Program-made: the position numbers and the translations under genes
Shown here: one piece after another, positions 8,278-16,845 of the stretch
How positions within the stretch are numbered: the stretch's first letter is position 1
Layout of the letters: each line of letters starts with the position of its first letter
DNA from: Bacteroidales bacterium
GTDB lineage: Bacteria; Bacteroidota; Bacteroidia; Bacteroidales; P3
Reading direction: 5' to 3'
Assembly (NCBI GenBank): GCA_030523765.1
Contig: JAUNHX010000004.1
Location: forward strand, 1 to 64,000
Length of the DNA: 64,000 nucleotides
The notes under the pieces: generated by a model
Seen by the model: the letters and a program-made list of their open reading frames with translations, nothing else
What the model was told of the DNA's origin: nothing
The model's database searches: none

Positions 8278-8976
8278 ATGAAAGAGGCAATCGTTTTGGC
8301 TGGTGGTCGCGGCACACGACTGCAATCGGTGGTGAGCGATGTTCCTAAACCGATGGCTCCCATCCATGGGCGTCCTTTCCTTACCTATCTCTTCGATATG
8401 CTGATAGGTTATGGCTATGAGCATGTGGTGCTCTCTACTGGCTATATGCATGAGGTGATAGAATCGTATTTTGGCAGTCGCTACCGCAGTATCGACATCG
8501 ATTACGCTCGAGAAATGAGCCCTTTGGGTACAGGCGGGGGATTGCTGAATGCGATGGATCACTGCCGCTCGGAGGAGGTTACGGTGCTGAATGGCGACAC
8601 ACTGTTCCGCATTGATTTCGATGCTCTTTATCGTTTCCACCAACAACATAAGACGCTACTGACGATAGTGTTGCGAAAGGTAGAGGATACTTCTCGCTAC
8701 GGTTCGGTTGTCACCAATGCTGAGGGGCGCATTACCTCGTTTGTGGAGAAGGGCGATGCTCAGGGAACTGGTTTTATTAACGGGGGCATCTATCTGCTTA
8801 ACTCTTCGATATTTGAAGGAAGGAAGGTGGGCGATGTGTTCTCCTTCGAACGCGACATCATGCAGGTGGATTATCCCCACAAGCCTTTCTATGCGATCGA
8901 GAGCGACGGCTATTTTATTGATATAGGCATTCCTGAAGATTATGCGCGTGCGCAGAATGAGTTTATATCACTATAA
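8278..8976 (+). CDS. hddC: D-glycero-D-manno-heptose 1-phosphate guanylyltransferase
   Basis: A 232-residue sugar-nucleotide transferase with the nucleotide-binding V-L-A-G-G-R-G-T-R-L at 6-15, the lysine region P-K-P-M-A-P-I-H-G-R-P-F, and the metal-site V-L-N-G-D-T-L-F near 102-109. The family could make GDP- or other NDP-sugars; hddA and gmhA next door point to GDP-D-glycero-alpha-D-manno-heptose. The phosphatase GmhB, needed between HddA and HddC, is not in this window. The gene is last in the cluster and is followed by a hairpin/T-run at 9113-9147. Confidence 0.85.
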   Translation: MKEAIVLAGGRGTRLQSVVSDVPKPMAPIHGRPFLTYLFDMLIGYGYEHVVLSTGYMHEVIESYFGSRYRSIDIDYAREMSPLGTGGGLLNAMDHCRSEEVTVLNGDTLFRIDFDALYRFHQQHKTLLTIVLRKVEDTSRYGSVVTNAEGRITSFVEKGDAQGTGFINGGIYLLNSSIFEGRKVGDVFSFERDIMQVDYPHKPFYAIESDGYFIDIGIPEDYARAQNEFISL

Positions 8977-9112
8977 ATCAGTTGTGTGCAACAAGTGTTC
9001 AAAAAAGAATAACACTTTGTGCAATAAAAACGAAATAGGCTGTACTAATTATTAAAGTTTCATAATAGTATAGTGTAAATATTTGGTACATTTTTTGTAC
9101 AAGCCATCCATT

Positions 9113-9147
9113 AAAGGGAGCATCTGGGAAGACGCGCCCTTTTTTTA
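9113..9147 (+). terminator. Terminator downstream of hddC
   Basis: AAAGGG-A-GC (9113-9121) can pair with GC-G-CCCTTT (9134-9142), followed by a T-run to 9147. A further imperfect GTGTT/AACAC hairpin lies just after the hddC stop (about 8988-9023). Confidence 0.55.
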
Positions 9148-9156
9148 TGATCTCTT

Positions 9157-9840
9157 TTATCTTGAAATGGTTGTTTTCTCGATAGCCACAACGGTAAGGC
9201 TGTTGTCTTGTACTTGGAACTTGACCTCGCATCCTGCAAAGGGGAATCCATAGATGCGCGATGCATCGTGTTGATACTGGGGACGCGGATCGTTGGCGAG
9301 GATTTGAAGCAAGGGTTCGCGATAGGGTGCATCGATGACTGCGAGGAGTGAAGCGTCACAGTGTACCTCTAGCAGTCGATTGGCGGGGGTTGGGGCAAAC
9401 CCACTACGGGCTTCGGGATGGGCATCGGTATAGGGGATATAGGGTTTGATATCGTAGATAGGTGTGCCATCCATCATATCGGCACCTGCTATATGAAGGA
9501 GGGGCCCTTCGGGCGATTGCATCTCGACCGAGAGGAGTCGCACCGATGAGAGGGCTAACGCATTGGGGCGGAACGAACTGCGTGTGGCAAAAACCCCCAT
9601 TCGCTGATTGCCCCCCAAACGGGGAGGACGCACCGTAGGCGACCAAGTGTCACGCACATTCTCGGAAAACTGCCAGATAAGCCACAAATAGTCGAATTCC
9701 TCGATACCTCGCAACGCTTCGGCTACTCGAAACGGTGGGGTAAAAACGATAGTGGCGGGCAGCGCCTCTACAATATTACTTTGTCGCGGTATACCAAATT
9801 TGGAGGTGTAAGGACTTCGTATATGTGCTATGACTTGCAT
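9157..9840 (-). CDS. trmO: TrmO-like tRNA m6t6A37 methyltransferase (TsaA family)
   Basis: A 227-residue protein of the TsaA/TrmO (UPF0066) family, SAM-dependent methyltransferases that add the N6-methyl to t6A37 in some tRNAs. The N-terminus I-A-H-I-R-S-P-Y-x-x-K-F-G-I-P-R-Q matches the family, as do G-I-E-E-F-D-Y-L-W-L-I-W-Q-F and G-V-F-A-T-R-S-x-F-R-P-N-A-L-A-L-S. The C-terminal segment corresponds to the family's extra domain. It starts 11 bp after the PAP2 gene ends, in an apparent comB-PAP2-trmO operon; no functional link is obvious. Confidence 0.88.
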   Translation of the reverse strand: MQVIAHIRSPYTSKFGIPRQSNIVEALPATIVFTPPFRVAEALRGIEEFDYLWLIWQFSENVRDTWSPTVRPPRLGGNQRMGVFATRSSFRPNALALSSVRLLSVEMQSPEGPLLHIAGADMMDGTPIYDIKPYIPYTDAHPEARSGFAPTPANRLLEVHCDASLLAVIDAPYREPLLQILANDPRPQYQHDASRIYGFPFAGCEVKFQVQDNSLTVVAIEKTTISR

Positions 9841-9851
9841 ATGGTATTGTT

Positions 9852-10616
9852 TTAATTGAAGGAGGTAAGTACTGGGGTATAACTATAACTGGTTGAGGGC
9901 TTTGGCTGGGGATTGAGCCATCGTTGGATATGAGGATGTACCCAATAAGCCATACGTGCTGAAGCAACACCTACGCCGCCACCCGCTATCACATCGCCCA
10001 ACCAATGACGATCGTTGTAGATACGCATTAATCCTGTGAGGGCTGCTAACGCATAGGCACTATAACCTACCCAGGGGGCTGATTCGCGAAACTCGCTCCG
10101 CGCTATCTCTGCTCCCCAAAAGGCGGTGGCTGTATGTCCTGAAGGGAATGAGTTGCGCGCCCATCCCGAAGGACGAGGTACTCGTGTGGTATATTTCACC
10201 GACTGCACCACAATATTGAAGATTGCAAACGATTCGATTTCGATCCACAATAGGTCGCGATAACTGCTGCGGGTAGAGACTCCCGCTTTTTTCAAGATCC
10301 AGGGGGTTGCTGCAGGTAGAAACTGGATATAATTATCGAAATGAAGATGCGAACCCTCCATAGGGCCGTGCTCGCTTTTCCACTGCTGTACTGTATTTCG
10401 CACATAGTGGTTGAGCGTTTCTCCCTCTTCGAGGATATGGGTGAGGCCTCCAGCTATCATCGTTGCACCTACCATAGGAAGCAAGATTGCGTTGTCGTGA
10501 CAATCAACCCTAATCCATTGGCTGGTGGTATCGCTTTCTATATATTGTGCCTTCCCTATGAGGGCTCCCATGAGTAGCAGGAAAAATATGGAACGTCTAA
10601 ATATCATAGGATTCAT
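9852..10616 (-). CDS. PAP2 family membrane-associated phosphatase
   Basis: A 254-residue PAP2 superfamily phosphatase with an N-terminal signal sequence. The motifs are present: K-Y-T-T-R-V-P-R-P (KX6RP), F-P-S-G-H-T (PSGH) and R-I-Y-N-D-R-H-W-L-G-D (RX5HX3D). Members hydrolyse lipid phosphates such as undecaprenyl pyrophosphate or lipid A phosphates; the substrate here is unknown. It overlaps the 3' end of the ComB-like gene by 20 bp, indicating co-transcription. A second in-frame ATG lies 9 bp further in and could be the true start. Confidence 0.88.
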   Translation of the reverse strand: MNPMIFRRSIFFLLLMGALIGKAQYIESDTTSQWIRVDCHDNAILLPMVGATMIAGGLTHILEEGETLNHYVRNTVQQWKSEHGPMEGSHLHFDNYIQFLPAATPWILKKAGVSTRSSYRDLLWIEIESFAIFNIVVQSVKYTTRVPRPSGWARNSFPSGHTATAFWGAEIARSEFRESAPWVGYSAYALAALTGLMRIYNDRHWLGDVIAGGGVGVASARMAYWVHPHIQRWLNPQPKPSTSYSYTPVLTSFN

Positions 10617-11331
10617 TATTTACAAGACGTAAAACACCATCGGAATCTAGATGAGGTACCAATCGGCAAGTATCGATGCGGAAAGCATATGCGATATCTT
10701 TTTCAGCTCCCAACCGCTGCAATCTATGTACATGAGTAGCTTCCTTGCAATAGGTGAAGGGATCGCCTTGCGCCTGTTGCCACAAGGAACGACACATCAT
10801 CGCCCCATCGTTCACCATCATGAGTTGGGAATCTTTGCCGAGTTTTTCGGCCAACGCCCCAGCAAAGAGGGAATCTTCGAGCGATGGGTTGTTCTTCCAT
10901 CCGGAACAAAGCACCACCACATCTTTCTGCAACTGTGTAAGATAATCGGTTAGCACTGTTAGGTTGGAGAAACAACCCACCAACACTTCTCCCTCCCCTT
11001 GGGCAGTAAGGATGGCTACGGTTCCGTTGGTAGTGGAATAAGCCAATCGACGTCCCCGAAGATCCATAGCGATATACTCGGTTGGCGAATTGCCCACTTC
11101 GGCTAGCGGCACCTTTGATCCTCCCCTTTCGGCAGCAATGGTATATCCTTGCTGATGATAGGAGGGAAGCATGTCGAGCGAATCGAGCGGTACTACCTCT
11201 TCAACACCTGCTTGGAAAGCGGCACAGATGGATGTTGTGGCACGAAGGATATCAACGGCTACCGTCACATGATTGTCGCGAAGCGATCGGAGGGGATAGA
11301 GGATAGGGCTAAAAATAACTTCGATTTGCAT
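10597..11331 (-). CDS. comB: 2-phosphosulfolactate phosphatase family protein (ComB-like)
   Basis: A 244-residue ComB-family protein. In methanogens ComB dephosphorylates 2-phospho-3-sulfolactate in coenzyme M synthesis; many bacteria carry the gene, where it may make sulfolactate or act on another substrate. Recognisable segments are the N-terminal V-A-V-D-I-L-R-A-T-T-S-I-C-A-A-F and the central S-T-T-N-G-T-V-A-I, both family hallmarks, with full family length. No comA, comC or sulfonate gene is nearby. It is first in a three-gene minus-strand unit with the PAP2 and trmO genes, directly downstream of rnpB on the same strand. Confidence 0.85.
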   Translation of the reverse strand: MQIEVIFSPILYPLRSLRDNHVTVAVDILRATTSICAAFQAGVEEVVPLDSLDMLPSYHQQGYTIAAERGGSKVPLAEVGNSPTEYIAMDLRGRRLAYSTTNGTVAILTAQGEGEVLVGCFSNLTVLTDYLTQLQKDVVVLCSGWKNNPSLEDSLFAGALAEKLGKDSQLMMVNDGAMMCRSLWQQAQGDPFTYCKEATHVHRLQRLGAEKDIAYAFRIDTCRLVPHLDSDGVLRLVNNESYDI

Positions 11332-11397
11332 ATAGGATGTTCGGAGGTTAGCTAATAGGTGTTTATAACTAAAAGACTATATATCAAAAAAGAAAAA

Positions 11398-11792
11398 AAT
11401 CGGGCGCTTGTAAGCCGGGTTCTGTACCCCTTGAAAGGGGCCTCTATCATTAATCTAGGACAGCTGTCACCAACTGCCTCAATCAACCTACCCCCCCGAC
11501 ACAGGCGAGTCAACCTTTCACTGCCGGTATATTTGGTCTTTCAACCCATAAGGTTTACCATCGACCTCATTGCTGAAGGTCGTCGTGAGCTCTTACCTCG
11601 CGTTTGCACCCTTACCCTGCTGGCACGAAGCCAACGTTGGCGGTATTGTTTCTGTGGCACTTTGCTGTGACATAACCCTTACGGAATTATGCCCCTTCCC
11701 GTTAGGAAGTATGGGACTCTGTGTTGCCCGGACTTTCCTCTCGCCTCGACCCCGAAGGGTTGATGGCCAGCGATAGAGCGGCGACCCGATTA
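11398..11792 (-). ncRNA. rnpB: RNase P RNA (bacterial class A)
   Basis: On the minus strand the universal core GAGGAAAGTCCGGGC lies at 11740-11726 and the conserved 3' segment ACAGAACCCGGCTTA at 11425-11411. The predicted 5' end AATCGGG pairs with CCCGATT at the 3' end (11404-11398), forming P1, and the 3' end runs directly into a T-rich tract (11399-11384) that would terminate transcription. This gives about 395 nt. RNase P RNA is the catalytic subunit that matures tRNA 5' ends. The 5' boundary is inferred from P1 pairing; the promoter lies about 130 bp further upstream, so a processed leader is possible. Confidence 0.93.
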
Positions 11793-11923
11793 TTCTCTTT
11801 CTTCTTCCTTCTTGTTCGAGGCAGCGGCATCGATATTTGCTCTCCAATGGTGTAACTCGATATCGATTTAACAATATGGTTTACAACTGTCGAGGGCAAT
11901 AGAGTGCCAACCTCGATGGATTG

Positions 11924-11931
11924 CAAAAGTA
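11924..11931 (-). promoter_or_regulatory. Promoter box upstream of rnpB
   Basis: TACTTTTG on the minus strand. The expected start near 11916 falls at the outer edge of a hairpin (CGAGG-GCA/TGC-CAA-CCTCG, 11891-11915), so the primary transcript would begin with that stem. Confidence 0.65.
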
Positions 11932-12005
11932 CAAATAAATTTACAAAGGGCATGAAAAAAGAACTATTTCTTTGCAATAAACGATGGGAAATAGATTTTT
12001 TTTTG

Positions 12006-12013
12006 TATTTTTG
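12006..12013 (+). promoter_or_regulatory. Promoter box for the DUF4810/DUF799 lipoprotein genes
   Basis: TATTTTTG, 74 bp before the first start codon and divergent from the rnpB promoter. Confidence 0.65.
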
Positions 12014-12086
12014 CAGCCGTTATTGTTCTCTCGATAGGTTATCGAACAAGAACGTAGTTTATTGAATTAAAAATAAATAAATATAC

Positions 12087-12662
12087 ATGAAGCACGCCAT
12101 ACCGTTCCTCGTTATCCTCTCATTGGGTGTACTGTCGCTTTTCACTTCGTGTAAAGGGGCTCAGCCAATGGTACAGGATAGTAATGTGCAGTTGGCCTAC
12201 CTAAAGGAGGCCAGCGAGGATAATCTTGAAGCTCTATCTAAAGCCTACGCTACCGCTATCAATAAGAACCGTAAGGCAAAGGTGAAATATCCGGGTCTTT
12301 TCTGCGACTACGCTGTCACCCTCGCCTTGTTGGGTAATGCCTCTGAGGCTAACAAATGGTTCAACAACGAGGTAGCTGAATTTCCTAGCAGTCAGGCTTA
12401 TGTGAACACCCTCAAAGCAAAACTGATACCTCAGTATGCCAACGATAACACTACCACCGATGGTGATGCTATCGAAACCGATCCCTCTATCACCGAAGGA
12501 ATGCGCAAGGCGGTGAAAAACGTTATCGATGAGCAAGAGGCCAAAGATGCGGAGGTGAAGGAGCAAGGCGATGAGAGTTCCTTGAAACCTACTACCGATC
12601 GTAAGAAACAACCTGCCAAGAAGAAAGGAAAGAAGGGAAAAAAGGGCAAGAAGAGAAGATAA
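12087..12662 (+). CDS. DUF4810-type lipoprotein
   Basis: A 191-residue lipoprotein. The signal peptide ends in the lipobox F-T-S-C at about residue 21. The middle has a helical, TPR-like pattern (L-E-A-L-S-K-A-Y-A-T-A-I-N-K-N followed by a G-N-A-S-E-A-N-K-W-F-N-N-E turn), as in DUF4810 proteins. The C-terminus is an unusual Lys/Gly/Arg tail of repeated K-G-K-K. DUF4810 genes usually sit with CsgG-like and DUF799 genes; the DUF799 gene is next here, but no CsgG homologue is in the window. It likely faces the periplasm from the outer membrane. Function unknown. Confidence 0.75.
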   Translation: MKHAIPFLVILSLGVLSLFTSCKGAQPMVQDSNVQLAYLKEASEDNLEALSKAYATAINKNRKAKVKYPGLFCDYAVTLALLGNASEANKWFNNEVAEFPSSQAYVNTLKAKLIPQYANDNTTTDGDAIETDPSITEGMRKAVKNVIDEQEAKDAEVKEQGDESSLKPTTDRKKQPAKKKGKKGKKGKKRR

Positions 12663-12722
12663 TCCTTCACTATTGTTTCCTCCTTCAACCTAATGTCATA
12701 TCTTATTCGAATAGATCAAACA

Positions 12723-13517
12723 ATGAAAAAGACATATACCCTCCTCGCTTTTATCGTAGCAGTGCTCCTTTTGGGTGCCTGCAAGCAGGAAAAGAAAGCT
12801 ACCTACTATGAAGGTATCTACTCCGAAAAACCGGTTTCGATATTCATAGCACCTGTCGATGATCAGACAATGCGCAAGGTGGAGAAATATCCCTCCGATA
12901 TCGAATACAATGATGCCTGCAATACTGCTACTCAGTATTTCCAACAAACTCTGGCTTACCCCTTTATCCAAAATGGTTATTATGTAGTAGGTCCTGTGTC
13001 GGCTCGCCAGATTATGGAGGCAGAAGAATTCACCTTCAAACATCTGCGTCGCGGCAATCTGAAAGATTTCTATAACGCCTATGGTATCGATGCTGTTCTC
13101 AATACCACCCTTTACCGTTGGCAGGAGAAGAATGCCGAATGGACACTCTTCATAGAGTACCAACTGCGCTCTACCAAGACCAATACCGAACTGATGCACA
13201 AATGGGTGAAAGCCACCAAGCGTCTCCCCACCAACCTGAAGGGCGATGCCTATATCATGAAAGAGGATAAAGCTTTCGCTGCCAGCATGGGAGGTCTAGG
13301 TACCCAAGCTACCCAACAGTGTTATCTTGTTGAGAAATGCAATGACTATGTGCTTCGCAACTTGCCCACATCCTCTACCCGTAGACAGTTTGAGGAAGAC
13401 CTCTACCATATGGCCAACGCTACCTATATCTCTTATATATGGACAGAAGAGGGTCGTGCCGATGTGCAACAACTCTCGCCAGAGGAGTTTGAACAAGCTT
13501 GCTTTGTAGATAAATAA
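12723..13517 (+). CDS. DUF799 / GNA1162 family lipoprotein
   Basis: A 264-residue lipoprotein with lipobox L-G-A-C. I chose the ATG at 12723 because it starts a normal signal peptide (M-K-K-T-Y-T-L-L); an upstream ATG at 12693 would add ten polar residues. The body matches the DUF799 pattern (I-F-I-A-P-V-D-D, then Y-P-F-I-Q-N-G-Y-Y-V and Y-G-I-D-A-V-L-N-T-T-L). This family includes meningococcal GNA1162 and has a TolB/CsgG-like fold. It follows the DUF4810 gene by about 60 bp and the two probably form one envelope complex. Function unknown. Confidence 0.78.
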   Translation: MKKTYTLLAFIVAVLLLGACKQEKKATYYEGIYSEKPVSIFIAPVDDQTMRKVEKYPSDIEYNDACNTATQYFQQTLAYPFIQNGYYVVGPVSARQIMEAEEFTFKHLRRGNLKDFYNAYGIDAVLNTTLYRWQEKNAEWTLFIEYQLRSTKTNTELMHKWVKATKRLPTNLKGDAYIMKEDKAFAASMGGLGTQATQQCYLVEKCNDYVLRNLPTSSTRRQFEEDLYHMANATYISYIWTEEGRADVQQLSPEEFEQACFVDK

Positions 13518-13613
13518 TTCCTAAACACCTATTCTTTTTGAAATGCAATCAGATTTCATAACATACATAAATTAAGTAACCAGATAAATAATCTTTAAAA
13601 AAAAGAAAACTCA

Positions 13614-16427
13614 ATGAAGAAAGTCCTTATGCTGCTTGCCGTGATGGCAATCAGTACCTTCCAACTGCTGGCCTCGCCGGCTTACCCTGAACTCATTAAG
13701 TTTCAACAACCCAAGCACGACATCAGCCTCAACATCTACCTCAAAGGTGATGAGCGTGTGCATTGGGCAGAAACAGAAGATGGCTACAGTCTTGTTCATG
13801 CTGATGATGGCACCTTGATGTATGCCACCCTCGATGAGCACGGCGATATGGTGCCTTCGCAATTCATCGCTACCGATTTCAAAGATCGCGATGAGGTGGT
13901 TCTCGAATTCCTTAGTAAGACTCCCAAGCATCTCACCTTCAGCAAATATCAAGTTGAACAGATGGTTTCTATTTGGACCGATATGAGCAAGATGAAATAT
14001 GCTCCTAAGATGATGACAAATGTGGTGGGACAGAAGAAGTTCCTTGTGATCCTCTTCCAATTCCCCGACCTAGAGTTTACCCATCGTCCCTCTGCTTTCC
14101 AAAACCTCTTCAACCAGGTGGGTTACTCGGTGGGTAGTGCTACAGGTAGCGTTCACGACTATTACTATGATGTCTCGGGCGGACTTTTCTCACTGCAGGT
14201 CGATGTGGTAGGTCCCTATACCGCTAATGAAGGTTTCGCCCACTATGGAGCCAACGAGGGCTATCAAGATTTTGCCGAAGAGGCTGTTGAGAACGCTTCG
14301 GCCGATGTTGATTTCTCTGACTATGACAATGATAACGATGGGTATATCGATGGACTTCATATCATCTTTGCGGGTCATGGTGAAGAAGCAGGCGCCAGTT
14401 CCGATCATATTTGGTCGCATAAATGGAACATTTTCAGTTCGCCTATCTACAACAACACCATCGTCAATGTCTACTCTTGTTCGCCTGAATGTAGCGGCAA
14501 CAACGGCACTACTCTCACCGCTATCGGTGTGATTTGCCACGAGTTGGGTCACGTATTTGGTGCTCCCGACTATTATGATACTGATTATGCTGGTTCGGGT
14601 GGAGAATACCCTGGATTGGGTCAGTGGGACATCATGTCGAGTGGCAGCTGGAATCGGGGTGGTCACTATCCTGCCCATCATAACGCTTACACCAAAGCCT
14701 ATATCTATCGTTGGATTACAGTCGATACCCTCGATAGCCCTCGTGCCGTTACGATGCTCCCCACTACTGAGAGCAGCAGCGATTTCTATCGCATCAACAC
14801 CAGCACTGAAGGCGATTTCTTCTTGCTTGAGAACCGTCAGCATACAAAATGGGATCGTTATATTCCTGGTCACGGATTGATCGTGTATCATGCTCACCCT
14901 AATGCTCATGGGGCTTCTGTTGATAATTCCAAACATCCGCAGCAGCTCTATATCTTGGCACAAACCAACGTCACCGACTCGTTCCCCAACTACAGCGCCT
15001 CTTCGTATGGTTACCTCAACTCGAGCGCTACTCCTCTTCCTGGTACTAGCAACCGTCGCATGCTCACCGATTACACGTGTCCCCGTCTCCGTCCTTGGAG
15101 TCAGGCACTCAACAATACCCCCATCACACAGATTAGTGAAAACAATGATGCTCATACTGTCTCTTTCTGCTTTATGGGTGCTTCTCCTAGCTCTTCCAAT
15201 CTGCGTGCCGAAGGTATCAACGACAATACCATCCGTATTGACTGGAATAATTACGGCGACTATCAGAGTATCCTGATCTATTCTTCTGACAGTCTTTTCA
15301 CTACAGCAGATAGTGCTTACCTTACAGCCGACACCATCGGCAACAACATCGTTGCCTATCGCGGTATCAATACTACCCAGTACTTGTCTGATCTTGCAGC
15401 CAACACAACCTATTACTTCAAACTCCTTACCCGTCTTGACGATAGCACCTTCATGCAACCCCTATTCACCTCTGCTGCAACACTTGCTTGCTCGGCCGAG
15501 AATTGGGGATTGGAGAATTTCGAAGCAATAGCGGATACCCTTGATCTGCCCGAATGCTGGGAGGCAATCAGCAATACAGCTAGCAACAACTGGTATATCG
15601 CCTCTGAGAATGGCAACCATTATGTGGCCGTTTCGCCACGCAGCGCTACAGCGACAAACTATATCTTGCAAACGGCTCCTTATCATCTTGATAGTGCCAA
15701 CAACACCATCCTCTCTTTCAAGGCCCGTTTCGATAATGCTGATGCTGATCACAAACTCTATATCCTTCGTCGTCGCGACATTGAACAGCAGTTCGACACC
15801 ATCATCATCATCACTCCTGATAGCAGCAGTGAATGGAAGACCTATTATTATGATATCTCTACCCCCGGAAGATACAACATATTGCAGTTCCTCTTCCAAG
15901 GTGACAACAATCGGGGTATTGCTCTCGATGACATCCGTTTACAATCGGGCATACTGCTGAGCACCACCAACTCTGAAGGGGGATTCCTCTATCCTCAAGG
16001 CTACAATGTTTACCAGTATGGAGACACCGTTCATTTCCGCATGATGCGTCAAAGTGGTTACAAATTTAAGGCTCTTTATATCAATAATAGTAACTACACC
16101 TCGCATGTCGATACTACTCGCTATCCCTCATTCGATTGGGTGATCCGTTTCAGCAGTACGGCTCGCGGTCTTTTTGAACGCGACTTGGCTATCGATGATG
16201 TAGAAACTGCAATGCCTGTCTTCTATCCCAACCCTACCAACAATTGGGTTACTATCGATCAGATTCCTAATGGCATTGATCGTATCACGCTGCACGATAT
16301 CTATGGTCGTGTACTGCGTACATATTCTGTTGAAGGTAGCAGTCTTCGCATCAACCTTGCAGCAATGCCTCGGGGGCTTTACCTGATCCGTATCGGCGAT
16401 CGTATTCACAAAGTAATGAAGGAGTAA
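13614..16427 (+). CDS. Secreted M6 family metalloprotease with T9SS sorting domain
   Basis: A 937-residue exported protease. Order: signal peptide (about 1-20), propeptide-like region (to about 135), M6 (immune inhibitor A-like) catalytic domain with the zinc motif H309-E-L-G-H313-x-x-G-A-P-D, Asp-rich calcium-like segments (D-Y-D-N-D-N-D-G-Y), a fibronectin-like middle, a concanavalin-like region and a C-terminal sorting domain from about 855 (F-Y-P-N-P-T-N-N-W, then G-R-V-L-R-T-Y and M-P-R-G-L-Y-L-I-R-I). The last part fits type A T9SS cargo. Catalytic residues are intact. It is followed by a strong terminator and likely degrades extracellular protein. Confidence 0.92.
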   Translation: MKKVLMLLAVMAISTFQLLASPAYPELIKFQQPKHDISLNIYLKGDERVHWAETEDGYSLVHADDGTLMYATLDEHGDMVPSQFIATDFKDRDEVVLEFLSKTPKHLTFSKYQVEQMVSIWTDMSKMKYAPKMMTNVVGQKKFLVILFQFPDLEFTHRPSAFQNLFNQVGYSVGSATGSVHDYYYDVSGGLFSLQVDVVGPYTANEGFAHYGANEGYQDFAEEAVENASADVDFSDYDNDNDGYIDGLHIIFAGHGEEAGASSDHIWSHKWNIFSSPIYNNTIVNVYSCSPECSGNNGTTLTAIGVICHELGHVFGAPDYYDTDYAGSGGEYPGLGQWDIMSSGSWNRGGHYPAHHNAYTKAYIYRWITVDTLDSPRAVTMLPTTESSSDFYRINTSTEGDFFLLENRQHTKWDRYIPGHGLIVYHAHPNAHGASVDNSKHPQQLYILAQTNVTDSFPNYSASSYGYLNSSATPLPGTSNRRMLTDYTCPRLRPWSQALNNTPITQISENNDAHTVSFCFMGASPSSSNLRAEGINDNTIRIDWNNYGDYQSILIYSSDSLFTTADSAYLTADTIGNNIVAYRGINTTQYLSDLAANTTYYFKLLTRLDDSTFMQPLFTSAATLACSAENWGLENFEAIADTLDLPECWEAISNTASNNWYIASENGNHYVAVSPRSATATNYILQTAPYHLDSANNTILSFKARFDNADADHKLYILRRRDIEQQFDTIIIITPDSSSEWKTYYYDISTPGRYNILQFLFQGDNNRGIALDDIRLQSGILLSTTNSEGGFLYPQGYNVYQYGDTVHFRMMRQSGYKFKALYINNSNYTSHVDTTRYPSFDWVIRFSSTARGLFERDLAIDDVETAMPVFYPNPTNNWVTIDQIPNGIDRITLHDIYGRVLRTYSVEGSSLRINLAAMPRGLYLIRIGDRIHKVMKE

Positions 16428-16453
16428 CAATCCTTCTCTTTACTGAACACTCT

Positions 16454-16497
16454 GATGTGTCCCCTACCTCTGCTTCGAGATAGGGGACACATCCTTT
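16454..16497 (+). terminator. Terminator of the M6 protease gene
   Basis: GATGTGTCCCCTA (16454-16466) pairs perfectly with TAGGGGACACATC (16481-16493), followed by TTTTAT. Confidence 0.9.
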
Positions 16498-16579
16498 TAT
16501 CCCCTCCCCCACCCTTCCTCATGCATATCCTCATTCATGTATAGTTGTCAACCTAATCGTTATCCTCTTTCTCTCCCCT

Positions 16580-16717
16580 ACCCCTCTCCTCACTCTTATG
16601 CTACAACCCTCCATACTCGTATAGTATACTCCTCAACACTCGTATAGTGCAACCCTCCACACTCGTAGGCTCCGATGTGGGTCGCACTTAAGTCCTATCC
16701 ACCTCGTTGCCTACGAG
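16580..16717. repeat. 23-bp tandem repeat (about 4 units) plus 9-bp inverted repeat
   Basis: Three clear 23-bp units start at 16603, 16626 and 16649, sharing the core ACTCGTA, with a degenerate unit at 16580-16602. CTCGTAGGC in the last unit (16662-16670) is inverted at 16709-16717. The stretch is pyrimidine-rich with no convincing ORF. It lies between the terminators of two convergent genes. Confidence 0.65.
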
Positions 16718-16778
16718 CTCCCACCCCTACTTATATGAGTATTATTTCATGTTATTAAAGTTGGGTAGTTCACCATAC

Positions 16779-16812
16779 AAAAAAAAACTCCCAAACCAAA
16801 TAAGTTTGGGAG
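16779..16812 (-). terminator. Terminator of the sigma/anti-sigma transcript
   Basis: CTCCCAAAC (16788-16796) pairs with GTTTGGGAG (16804-16812); on the minus strand it is followed by a T-run (complement of 16779-16787). Confidence 0.9.
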
Positions 16813-16845
16813 GTGTCATTAGTAATAATATAAATAATTATATTT

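Noticed and set aside
5330-8976. The heptose cluster considered as part of a full capsule or LPS locus.
   Set aside because: Only one glycosyltransferase is present and no flippase or polymerase is adjacent; the MATE gene upstream is on the other strand and separated by htrA.
14190-15458. A 422-codon antisense ORF inside the M6 protease gene.
   Set aside because: It is opposite to an intact, motif-bearing protease, has low-complexity composition and no start context.
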